The position numbers and the translations under genes are program-made. Under the pieces are notes generated by a model. That model saw only the letters and a program-made list of their open reading frames with translations. It was not told where the DNA came from and did no database searches. Below, piece after piece: positions 25,475 through 33,107 of a DNA stretch of 64,000 nt. Where the stretch lies: positions 6,696,001 through 6,760,000 of the forward strand of contig NZ_CP011533.1 of the NCBI RefSeq assembly GCF_001704275.1. Direction: 5' to 3'. How positions within the stretch are numbered: position 1 is the first letter of the stretch; each line of letters begins with the position of its first letter. Source of the stretch: Streptomyces noursei ATCC 11455 (GTDB lineage Bacteria > Actinomycetota > Actinomycetes > Streptomycetales > Streptomycetaceae).

Positions 25475-26299
25475 ATGGCGGCCGAGCACCCCGGACGGAC
25501 CGCGTCCGGTGGGACGGACCCCGCCCGCGGCACCGCCGCGACGGCCCCCGTCGCCGGACTTCCGGCCTCCGCCACCGAGGCGGACGGTTCCGCGGTCGTC
25601 CGGGTGCTCAGCTACAACATCCGCTCGATGCGCGACGATCAGGCGGCGCTGGCCCGGGTCATCCGGGCCTGCGCCCCCGATCTCGTGCTCGTCCAGGAGG
25701 CGCCGCGCTTCTTCCGCTGGCGCAAGGCCGCCGAGCGCCTCGCCCGGGCCAGCGGCCTGGTGTACGTCACCGGCGGTGCCAGCACCGCGGGGCCGATGAT
25801 CCTGGCCCACCTCCGCGCCCACGTGGAGCGCACCGAGGACGTCCTGCTGCCCCGCACCCCCGGCCTGCACCAGCGCGGCCTGGCCACCGCCGTGCTCCGC
25901 TTCGCCGGGGCCCGGCTCGGGGCCGTCAGCTGCCACCTCAGCCTCGACGCGCGGGAGCGGTACAGCCAGGCCGGGCTGCTGCTGGAGCGGGTCGCCGGGC
26001 TGGGCGTCCCGCACACGGTCGTCGGCGGCGACCTCAACGACCGGCCGGACGGGCGGAGCTTCCGGCGGATCACGGGGCTGCTCAGGGACGGTTGGGCGGC
26101 CGAGCCGTGGGGCGGGGAGCACACCTCCACGCCGCACCGGCCGCGGCAGCGGATCGACGCGGTGTTCACCACCGACGGCGTCGAGGTCCTGGGGTGCGGG
26201 GTGCCGCGCGAGCTGCCGGGCCTGCGCACGGCCGACCTGCTGGCCGCCTCGGACCACCTGCCGGTGCTGGCCGCGCTCCGGGTGCCGGCCGGCGGCTGA
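25475..26299 (+). CDS. Endonuclease/exonuclease/phosphatase family protein
   Basis: 274 residues. A disordered Ala/Thr-rich N-terminal ~40 residues leads into the EEP domain: LSYNIRSM, LVLVQEAPRF, GGDLNDRPDG and the C-terminal ASDHLPV with catalytic His. It starts 5 bp after the glucokinase stop, so they are co-transcribed. The substrate may be nucleic acid, phospholipid or sugar phosphate and cannot be told. No signal peptide is visible. Confidence 0.87.
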   Translation: MAAEHPGRTASGGTDPARGTAATAPVAGLPASATEADGSAVVRVLSYNIRSMRDDQAALARVIRACAPDLVLVQEAPRFFRWRKAAERLARASGLVYVTGGASTAGPMILAHLRAHVERTEDVLLPRTPGLHQRGLATAVLRFAGARLGAVSCHLSLDARERYSQAGLLLERVAGLGVPHTVVGGDLNDRPDGRSFRRITGLLRDGWAAEPWGGEHTSTPHRPRQRIDAVFTTDGVEVLGCGVPRELPGLRTADLLAASDHLPVLAALRVPAGG

Positions 26300-26301
26300 C
26301 C

Positions 26302-26332
26302 CCGGCCGGTCCCCGGCTTCAGGACCGGCCGG
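26302..26332. terminator. Bidirectional terminator between convergent genes
   Basis: 11-bp perfect stem (26302-26312 with 26322-26332), 9-nt loop, exactly between the EEP stop and the stop of the opposite gene. Confidence 0.75.
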
Positions 26333-26343
26333 CGGACAGGGCC

Positions 26344-26892
26344 CTAGACCACCGCCCCGCTGCCCGGCATGTCATCGTCGTCGTCCCGGTCGCCCGCCAT
26401 CCGGGCGAAGAGGGTGGCCAGGCCGCCCAGGAAGCCGCCGATGCCCAGCACCGCGGCCCACCAGGTGAGCGGCTGTTGGAAGACGACCATGCCGAGCAGC
26501 AGCAGCGGGCCGCCGAGGACCGCGATCCAGGCGAACTTGGTGGTGGTGTCGGCCTGCGGCAGCGGCGGTGGCTCGGGCGGGGTGAAGTGGCCCTCGTCGG
26601 TCTCGTCGAAGTCGTCGTCGGAAGACTTCTCGGGGGTCCAGTCGCGCGGGCCCACACCGGGGGCGTAGACCACGAAGCTGCCGGGGCGCGACGGGGAGTC
26701 CTCGCCGGGCGCGCCGTCGGCGGGGCGCGGGGCGGGGGAGTCCGGGGCGTCCTCGTCCGCCGGCGCGGTGCGCTCCGGCCGCTCCCCGGTGCCCGGGAAC
26801 TCCGGCCGCTCGCCGTAACCCGCGACGATCTCGGCCCACGCGGCCTCCTCGTCGAGTGGGTCCCGGGGGTCGCGGGGGCTACGCTCCGCCAC
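26344..26892 (-). CDS. Small membrane protein with disordered acidic N-terminus
   Basis: 182 residues. About 115 acidic, Pro-rich residues are followed by two adjacent transmembrane helices (FAWIAVLGGPLLLLGMVVF and a Gly-rich second helix) and a short Asp-rich tail. It overlaps the upstream hydrolase gene by 14 bp, so it is translated from the same message. No family name is recognised; function unknown. Confidence 0.78.
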   Translation of the reverse strand: MAERSPRDPRDPLDEEAAWAEIVAGYGERPEFPGTGERPERTAPADEDAPDSPAPRPADGAPGEDSPSRPGSFVVYAPGVGPRDWTPEKSSDDDFDETDEGHFTPPEPPPLPQADTTTKFAWIAVLGGPLLLLGMVVFQQPLTWWAAVLGIGGFLGGLATLFARMAGDRDDDDDMPGSGAVV

Positions 26893-27676
26893 TGGCCGCC
26901 GTCCCCTCCTGGACCGTGTCCGGCCGGGCCTCGGGGGCGAGTCGGGTGATGAAGGAGTAGGTGTCCTGGAAGATCCGCTCCGCGTCGTGGTCGAGCGTGG
27001 CGACGTGGTAGCTGCGCTCCAGCACCTCGTGCCGGACGTCGTCGGAGGAGACCCTGCTGAGGATGCGCTCGGAGTCGACGGGCGGGACGACGTGGTCCTG
27101 GCGGCTGGTCAGCACCAGCAACGGCTGGGTGACGCGCGGGAGTTCGGAGTCGACCAGCTCGAAGAACCGCCGCAGCGAGTGCGCGGCGTGCAGCGGCACC
27201 CGGTCGTAACCGACCTCCACCGCACCGGGCTTGGCGATGTCGCTCGCGATCCCCTTGGTCGTGCGGACGACGTGGCGCAGGACGGGCAGCAGCGGCGCCG
27301 CCGCGTCGTGGACCTTGTTGCCCGGGTTGACCACGGCCACGCCGCTGATCGCGTCGCCGTGCCGGGCGGCCAGTCGCAGCGCCAGCGCGCCGCCCATGGA
27401 CAGTCCGCAGACGAAGACCTTGGTGCAGCGCTCGGTCAGCGCGCGCAGCTCCCGGTCGACCTCGGCGTACCAGTCCTGCCAGGTGGTGAGCTGCATGTCC
27501 TCCCACCGTGTGCCGTGGCCGGGCAGCAGCGGCGCGCTGACGGTCAGCCCCCGGTCGGCGAGGTACTCGGCCCAGGGGCGGATGGACTGCGGGGAGCCGG
27601 TGAAGCCGTGGCAGACGAGGACGCCGACCTCTCCGCCGTCGCGGCGGAACGGCTCGGCTCCGGGGAGGAGCGGCAC
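26879..27676 (-). CDS. Alpha/beta hydrolase (carboxylesterase/monoacylglycerol lipase type)
   Basis: A 265-residue soluble hydrolase. The oxyanion segment is VLVCHGFTGSPQS. The nucleophile Ser is in GLSMGG, the acid in LTSRQDHVVPP and the His in SYHVATLDHD. It resembles thermostable Est30-type esterases. The GTG start has GGAG upstream, and TACCCT (reading on the minus strand, 27722-27717) is a fitting -10. A PlsC-type acyltransferase lies divergently, so a lipid link is plausible but inferred. Confidence 0.88.
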   Translation of the reverse strand: MPLLPGAEPFRRDGGEVGVLVCHGFTGSPQSIRPWAEYLADRGLTVSAPLLPGHGTRWEDMQLTTWQDWYAEVDRELRALTERCTKVFVCGLSMGGALALRLAARHGDAISGVAVVNPGNKVHDAAAPLLPVLRHVVRTTKGIASDIAKPGAVEVGYDRVPLHAAHSLRRFFELVDSELPRVTQPLLVLTSRQDHVVPPVDSERILSRVSSDDVRHEVLERSYHVATLDHDAERIFQDTYSFITRLAPEARPDTVQEGTAASGGA

Positions 27677-27928
27677 CGGGGAACTCCGATCGATGAGGGG
27701 ACTCGCGGGTTACTTAAGGGTACGCGGAGTGACCGCGGCGGGGTAGGGCCGTGGCTCCACCAGGGGGCGTGGCGACGGCCGCTCCAGTGGTGCCGGTGCC
27801 TGCACCGGGAGCGGGCCGAGGGACCCGCGCGGGGCGCGGACGCCCCGGGCGGGACCCGTGTGCGGCCCGCGGCGGGCCCGCGCGCGGTCTCGTGGCCCGC
27901 CGCGGCCCCCGGCGTGCCGCGAGGGGGT

Positions 27929-27934
27929 TAAGGT
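27929..27934 (+). promoter_or_regulatory. Likely -10 box of the PlsC gene
   Basis: TAAGGT about 29 bp before the TTG start, upstream of a strong AGGAGG ribosome-binding site at 27950-27955. Confidence 0.4.
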
Positions 27935-27962
27935 CATTGCGTCAGACACAGGAGGCAGTCGG

Positions 27963-28679
27963 TTGATCTACGGCGCAATGAAGTTTTCCATCGGCGGTCC
28001 GCTCAGGCTCGCGTTCCGTCCCTGGGTGGAAGGCATCGAGAACGTTCCCGCCGAGGGTCCGGCGATCCTCGCGAGCAACCACCTGTCCTTCTCGGACTCG
28101 TTCTTCCTGCCCGCGGTGCTGGACCGCAAGGTCACCTTCATCGCCAAGGCCGAGTACTTCACCTCCCCGGGGGTCAAGGGGAAGTTGACCGCCGCGTTCT
28201 TCAAGGGCGTCGGGCAGCTCCCGGTGGACCGTTCGGGCGCGCGCGGCGCGGGCGAGGCGGCGATCAAGAGCGGGATCGAGGTGCTGGAGCGCGGCGAGCT
28301 GTTCGGCATCTACCCGGAGGGCACCCGCTCCCCGGACGGGCGGCTCTACCGCGGCAAGCCGGGCGGCCTGGCGCGGGTGGCACTGGCCACCGGGGCGCCG
28401 GTCATCCCGGTCGCGATGATCGACACCGAGAAGGTGCAGCCGCCCGGCAAGGTCCTGCCGAAGATGGTCCGGCCCGGCATCCGGATCGGCAAGCCGCTGG
28501 ACTTCAGCCGCTACCAGGGCATGGAGGGCGACCGCTACATCCTGCGCTCGATCACCGACGAGGTGATGTACGAGATCATGAAGCTCTCGGGCCAGGAGTA
28601 CGTCGACATCTACGCGACCGCCGCCAAGCGGCAGATCGCCGAGGCGGCCAAGGCCGCGGAGGCGCAGAAGAAGGCTTAA
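27963..28679 (+). CDS. 1-acyl-sn-glycerol-3-phosphate acyltransferase (PlsC family)
   Basis: A 238-residue membrane-associated acyltransferase of phospholipid synthesis. The catalytic NHLSFSD (NHx4D) lies at about residue 39, and the phosphate-binding YPEGTRS at about residue 119. The TTG at 27963 is preferred over the internal ATG at 27978. The AGGAGG is spaced correctly for the TTG and too far from the ATG, and LIYGAMKF is a usual N-terminus in this group. The mycobacterial cluster compared here also carries a PlsC gene. The C-terminal Lys/Ala helix is cytoplasmic. Confidence 0.9.
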   Translation: MIYGAMKFSIGGPLRLAFRPWVEGIENVPAEGPAILASNHLSFSDSFFLPAVLDRKVTFIAKAEYFTSPGVKGKLTAAFFKGVGQLPVDRSGARGAGEAAIKSGIEVLERGELFGIYPEGTRSPDGRLYRGKPGGLARVALATGAPVIPVAMIDTEKVQPPGKVLPKMVRPGIRIGKPLDFSRYQGMEGDRYILRSITDEVMYEIMKLSGQEYVDIYATAAKRQIAEAAKAAEAQKKA

Positions 28680-28728
28680 GGCGAAGGCCGGGGCGGTGCG
28701 GCCCCGGTGAGGGGTGGGGGTAGCCCGC

Positions 28729-30036
28729 ATGAAGGATGCCGACATAGAGGACGTCCGGGCCGAGGGCGGCGAGGTGAAGGGCGGCCGGGGCGCGGCACCC
28801 GGCGGGGGCCGGAAGACGCTGCGGATGTCCGTCGAGCTGCCGCTGTGGCGGGCGCTCACCGGCTACCGCATCCTGACCCTGGTCTATGTGCTGGGCCTGT
28901 CCGCGGTCGCCTATCCGCGCTACGCGCACCCGCTGGGCGCCGCCGCCTACATGGCCGCGCTCACCCTCTGGACGGCGCTGACCTGGCGCCGTACGACGTC
29001 CCCGGAGCGCTGCACCCGGCAGTTCCTCCTCGCCGACCTCGGCTTCGCGGTCGGCGGCATCCTGCTGACGTCCGTGATCGACACCCACGCCCGCATCATG
29101 GGCGGCGCCCCGACGCTGCCGTCCATCTGGACGGCGGGGGCCGTCCTGGGCTTCGCCATCAAGGGCGGCTGGCGGTGGGCCGCGGTGGCCTCCAGCATCG
29201 TGGCGGTGGTCAACCTCGTCGAGCGCCAGGAGCTGGCCCGGGACACCGTCCACAACGTGGTGCTGGTGTGGGTGGCCAGCGTCGCCATCGGCTATGTCGT
29301 CGAGGTGGCGCGGGCCAGTGAGCGCACCCTGGCCCACGCCCTCCAGATCGAGGCCGCCACCCGCGAGCGGGAGCGGCTGGCCCGCGACATCCACGACGGC
29401 GTGCTCCAGGTGCTCGCCATGGTGCAGCGGCGCGGTGCCGCGCTCGGCGGCGAGGCGGCCGAGCTGGGCCGGATGGCGGGCGAGCAGGAGGTGGCGCTGC
29501 GCACCCTGATCGCCGGCGGGCTGGTGCCCCGGCAGCGGACGGTGCTGGACGTCCCCCAGGACGCCGCGCCCGCGGCCCGCCCGGCGGACCCCGGCCCGCT
29601 GCCGGCCGGCCCCTGCGACCTGATGGTGCTGCTCGCCCCGGACGCCGGGGCCGGGGTGACGCTCTCCGGCCCGGGCTCCCCGGTCGAGCTGCCGGCCGCC
29701 GCCGCGGTGGAGCTGGCCGCCGCTGTCAGTGCCGCGCTGGACAATGTACGGGTGCACGTGGGGGCCGACGCCCGCGCGTGGATCCTGGTGGAGGACGAAC
29801 CGGACGCGGTGCTCGTCACGGTGCGCGACGAGGGGCCCGGCATTCCTGAGGGCCGGCTCGCCGCGGCCGAGCGCGAGGGCCGCCTCGGGGTGGCGCTGTC
29901 GATCCGCGGCCGGCTGCGGGAGTTGGGCGGCAGCGCCGAGTGGCTCTCGGTCCCCGGCCAGGGCACGGAAGTGGAGCTGAAGGTTCCCAAGGGCACCGCG
30001 CCCGAGGGCGGACGACGGGGGAGAGCGCGCGCGTGA
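28729..30036 (+). CDS. macS: Sensor histidine kinase MacS
   Basis: 435 residues. A short cytoplasmic N-terminus precedes about five transmembrane helices (residues 40-195). A HisKA_3-type H-box RERERLARDIHDGVLQVL has the phospho-His near residue 222, and a HATPase domain ends GLRR...GTEVELKVP. DEGPGIPEG is the G1 box. It is of the NarL-family kinase type. With the overlapping response regulator it matches the MacRS pair known in Streptomyces to affect differentiation and antibiotic output. The ATG at 28729 is preferred to the GTG at 28714 because of spacing to a G-rich site. The signal is unknown. Confidence 0.85.
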   Translation: MKDADIEDVRAEGGEVKGGRGAAPGGGRKTLRMSVELPLWRALTGYRILTLVYVLGLSAVAYPRYAHPLGAAAYMAALTLWTALTWRRTTSPERCTRQFLLADLGFAVGGILLTSVIDTHARIMGGAPTLPSIWTAGAVLGFAIKGGWRWAAVASSIVAVVNLVERQELARDTVHNVVLVWVASVAIGYVVEVARASERTLAHALQIEAATRERERLARDIHDGVLQVLAMVQRRGAALGGEAAELGRMAGEQEVALRTLIAGGLVPRQRTVLDVPQDAAPAARPADPGPLPAGPCDLMVLLAPDAGAGVTLSGPGSPVELPAAAAVELAAAVSAALDNVRVHVGADARAWILVEDEPDAVLVTVRDEGPGIPEGRLAAAEREGRLGVALSIRGRLRELGGSAEWLSVPGQGTEVELKVPKGTAPEGGRRGRARA

Positions 30037-30704
30037 GTGACGAGACGGGCCTGCGGGTCATGGTGGTCGACGACCACCCGATGTGGCGGGACGCGGTCGC
30101 CCGCGACCTGGCGGAGGCCGGGTTCGACGTGGTGGCGACGGCCGGAGACGGCCTCCAGGCGGTGCGCCGGGCCCAGGCGACGGCGCCCGACGTGCTGGTC
30201 CTGGACCTCAATCTGCCGGGGCTGCCCGGCGTCCGGGTGTGCAAGGAACTGGTCGGCGGCAATCCGTCGCTGCGGGTGCTGGTGCTCTCCGCCAGCGGCG
30301 AGCACGCCGACGTCCTGGAGGCGGTGAAGTCCGGCGCCACCGGCTATCTGCTGAAGTCGGCCAGCACCGAGGAACTGCTGGACGCGGTCCGCCGCACCGC
30401 CGTCGGCGATCCGGTCTTCACCCCGGGCCTGGCCGGCCTGGTCCTCGGCGAGTACCGCCGGCTGGCGACGGAGCCGTCCCCCGCGGCCGCCGACGAACCG
30501 GACGCCCCCCGGCTGACGGAGCGGGAGACCGAGGTGCTGCGCCTGGTCGCCAAGGGGCTCTCGTACAAGCAGATCGCCGAGCGGCTGGTCATCTCGCACC
30601 GCACGGTGCAGAACCACGTCCAGAACACCCTGGGCAAGCTCCAGTTGCACAACCGCGTCGAGCTGGTGCGGTACGCGATAGAGCGCGGCCTCGACGGCGT
30701 CTGA
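30033..30704 (+). CDS. macR: LuxR/NarL-family response regulator MacR
   Basis: 223 residues. The receiver domain begins VMVVDDHPMWRDAV, has phospho-acceptor Asp in VLVLDLNLPG (about residue 57), the switch Ser in VLVLSASG and Lys in YLLKSAS. The C-terminal LuxR helix-turn-helix reads LTEREtEVLRLVAKGLSYKQIAERL. The GTG start overlaps the macS stop (GTGA), so the pair is co-translated. It presumably activates membrane or morphogenesis genes. Confidence 0.9.
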   Translation: MSDETGLRVMVVDDHPMWRDAVARDLAEAGFDVVATAGDGLQAVRRAQATAPDVLVLDLNLPGLPGVRVCKELVGGNPSLRVLVLSASGEHADVLEAVKSGATGYLLKSASTEELLDAVRRTAVGDPVFTPGLAGLVLGEYRRLATEPSPAAADEPDAPRLTERETEVLRLVAKGLSYKQIAERLVISHRTVQNHVQNTLGKLQLHNRVELVRYAIERGLDGV

Positions 30705-30812
30705 GGCGCCCGTCGTCCGCCCGCACGGGCCGCGCGCCTGCGCTCGTAAGGGTGAACACCTCGTGTCAACTCCCGTGCAATTGGCGGGGATCGACGCACA
30801 CCCCATCCCGGA

Positions 30813-30826
30813 GTGACCCAGGTCAC
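30813..30826. promoter_or_regulatory. Palindrome GTGAC-N4-GTCAC upstream of the phosphofructokinase gene
   Basis: GTGAC (30813-30817) and GTCAC (30822-30826) flank CCAG, 70 bp before the start codon. A second imperfect GTGA...TCAC pair follows at about 30834-30855. It could be an operator; the regulator is unknown. Confidence 0.4.
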
Positions 30827-30895
30827 CATTAGCGTGACCGGCGTTACGCTCACGGACGGCCGTACGGCGGCCACGGACGGGATGAAGGTGAAGCG

Positions 30896-31924
30896 ATGCG
30901 GGTCGGAGTACTGACCGGCGGCGGCGACTGCCCGGGTCTGAACGCGGTGATCAGGGGCATCGTCCGCAAGGGCACCCAGGAGTACGGATACGACTTCGTC
31001 GGGTTCCGGGACGGCTGGCGCGGGCCGTTGGAGGGCCGCAGCATGCGGCTGGACATCCCGGCGGTGCGCGGCATCCTGCCCCGCGGCGGCACCATCCTCG
31101 GCTCGTCGCGGACCAACCCCTTCAAGGAGGAGGACGGGGTCCGCCGGATCAAGGAGACGCTTGCCAAGCACGAGGTCGAGGCGCTGATCGCGATCGGCGG
31201 CGAGGACACCCTCGGCGTCGCCTCCCGGCTCTTCACGGAGTACGGCGTCCCCTGCGTCGGCGTGCCCAAGACCATCGACAACGACCTGTCGGCCACGGAC
31301 TACACCTTCGGCTTCGACACCGCGGTCGGGGTCGCCACCGAGGCCATCGACCGACTGCACACCACCGCCGAATCCCACATGCGGGTGCTGGTCGTCGAGG
31401 TGATGGGCCGGCACGCCGGCTGGATCGCGCTGCACTCCGGTCTGGCCGGCGGCGCCAACGTCATCCTCATCCCCGAGCAGCGCTTCGACGTCGACGAGGT
31501 CTGCCGCTGGATCGAGTCCCGCTTCAAGGCCAGCTACGCGCCGATCGTGGTGGTGGCCGAGGGCGCCATGCCCAAGGACGGCGACATGGTGCTCAAGGAC
31601 GGCAGCACCGACTCCTTCGGGCACGTCCGGCTGTCCGGCGTCGGCGAGTGGCTGGCCAAGGAGATCGAGGCGCGCACCGGCAAGGAGGCCCGGACCACCG
31701 TCCTCGGCCACACCCAGCGCGGCGGCACCCCCAGCGCCTTCGACCGCTGGCTGGCCACCCGCTTCGGGCTGCACGCCATCGACGCGGTGCGGGACGCCGA
31801 CTACGGCACGATGGTCGCGCTGCGCGGCACCGACATCGTGCGGGTACCGCTGTCGGAGGCGACCGCCAAGCTGAAGACCGTCGATCCGGCGCTCTACGCC
31901 GAGGTCGGCGTCTTCTTCGGCTGA
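30896..31924 (+). CDS. pfkA: 6-phosphofructokinase, group III; residues suggest pyrophosphate dependence
   Basis: A 342-residue phosphofructokinase. GGGDCPGLN opens the protein. The phosphate-donor loop reads IGGEDTLG, with Asp at the position that is Gly in ATP enzymes. It is followed by VGVPKTIDND with Lys where ATP enzymes of E. coli type have Gly. The catalytic TIDND, MGRHAGW and HTQRGG motifs are intact. By published rules this Asp/Lys pair marks PPi-PFKs, as in Amycolatopsis methanolica. The length and actinobacterial group III pattern fit either donor, so the donor remains inferred. GAAGGTGAAG precedes the ATG. Confidence 0.9.
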   Translation: MRVGVLTGGGDCPGLNAVIRGIVRKGTQEYGYDFVGFRDGWRGPLEGRSMRLDIPAVRGILPRGGTILGSSRTNPFKEEDGVRRIKETLAKHEVEALIAIGGEDTLGVASRLFTEYGVPCVGVPKTIDNDLSATDYTFGFDTAVGVATEAIDRLHTTAESHMRVLVVEVMGRHAGWIALHSGLAGGANVILIPEQRFDVDEVCRWIESRFKASYAPIVVVAEGAMPKDGDMVLKDGSTDSFGHVRLSGVGEWLAKEIEARTGKEARTTVLGHTQRGGTPSAFDRWLATRFGLHAIDAVRDADYGTMVALRGTDIVRVPLSEATAKLKTVDPALYAEVGVFFG

Positions 31925-31932
31925 CCTCCGTC

Positions 31933-31969
31933 GCGCTCGGCCGCCGGCCGCCGGCCGCCGACCGAGCGC
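31933..31969 (+). terminator. Hairpin after the phosphofructokinase gene
   Basis: GCGCTCGG / CCGAGCGC stem with a loop made of repeated GCCGGCC units, 9 bp after the stop. Confidence 0.5.
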
Positions 31970-32090
31970 CACCGGCCGCGCCTCGGGCGGCACCGCCGGG
32001 CGATGGGCCGTATATTCGCCATGACGCGACATATCCGGCCCATTGCCTCCGCGGGGCGCCGCCGCCGGCGGGGGAGAACCGGAGGAGAAC

Positions 32091-33107
32091 GTGGAGATCG
32101 TCGCATTCGGCGTGCAGGCGGATGAGCGGCCGATCCTGGAGCAGGCGTTCGCGGGCCGCCACCAGGTCCGTTGCCTGGACGTCTTCCTCGACCGCGACAC
32201 CGCCCCCATCGCCCGCGGCTACGAGGTCGTCTCCACCAGCGTCAACGACGACCTGAGCGCCGAGGTGCTGCAGACCCTCGCGGCCGGCGGCACCAAGATG
32301 GTCGCCCAGCGCTCCACCGGCTTCAACAACATCGATCTGGAGGCCGCGGCCGATCTGGCCATGACCATCGGCCGGGTCTCCGCGTACTCCCCGTACGCGG
32401 TCGCGGAGTTCGCGTGGCTGCTGGCGCTGGCGGTGAACCGGCATCTGGTGCCGGCCGCCAACCGCACCCGCAACTTCGACTTCCGGCTGGACGGCCTGAT
32501 GGGCCGCGATCTGCACGGCCGGACGGCCGGGGTGCTCGGCACCGGCAAGATCGGCACCGCCTTCGCCCGGATCGCCCACGGCTTCGGGATGCAGCTGCTG
32601 GGGTGGGACCTCGTCGAGAACCCGGAGTGCGCGGCGCTGGGCATGCGCTACGTCCCCCGGGAGCGGCTGTTCGCCGAGGCGGACCTGATCAGCCTGCACG
32701 TCCCGCTGACCGACGACACCCGGCACCTGGTCGACGCCGCCGCGCTGGCCGCCATGAAGGACGACGCGATCCTGGTCAACTCCAGCCGCGGTGGGCTGAT
32801 CGACACCGCTGCCCTGGTCGAGACGCTCAAGGCACGCCGGCTCACCGGCGTCGGCCTGGACGTCTACGAGGAGGAGGCCGGGCTGTTCTTCTACGACAAG
32901 TCGCTGGACGTGGTCGGCGACGACACCCTGGCCCGGCTGATGACCTTCGCGAACGTGCTGGTCACCTCGCACCAGGCGTACTTCACCGAGGAAGCGGTCG
33001 GCCAGATCATCCGGACCACCGTGGCCAACGTGGAGGACCATCTGGCCGGCCGCACCAGCGAACACCTGCTGGTCACACGAGGACAGCTGCCAGCAGCTGT
33101 GCGGTGA
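32091..33107 (+). CDS. D-2-hydroxyacid dehydrogenase (D-lactate dehydrogenase-like)
   Basis: A 338-residue NAD-dependent enzyme. The nucleotide fold is GVLGTGKIGTAFARIA. The catalytic Arg is in NSSRGGLID, Glu in LDVYEEEAG, and His in VTSHQAYFTEEA. It is closest in motif pattern to fermentative D-lactate dehydrogenases and phenyllactate-type reductases (SPYAVAEFAWLLALAVNRHL). The GTG start has GGAGGAG at ideal spacing. Its 3' end overlaps the convergent trpE gene by 35 bp. The substrate is unproven. Confidence 0.88.
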   Translation: MEIVAFGVQADERPILEQAFAGRHQVRCLDVFLDRDTAPIARGYEVVSTSVNDDLSAEVLQTLAAGGTKMVAQRSTGFNNIDLEAAADLAMTIGRVSAYSPYAVAEFAWLLALAVNRHLVPAANRTRNFDFRLDGLMGRDLHGRTAGVLGTGKIGTAFARIAHGFGMQLLGWDLVENPECAALGMRYVPRERLFAEADLISLHVPLTDDTRHLVDAAALAAMKDDAILVNSSRGGLIDTAALVETLKARRLTGVGLDVYEEEAGLFFYDKSLDVVGDDTLARLMTFANVLVTSHQAYFTEEAVGQIIRTTVANVEDHLAGRTSEHLLVTRGQLPAAVR

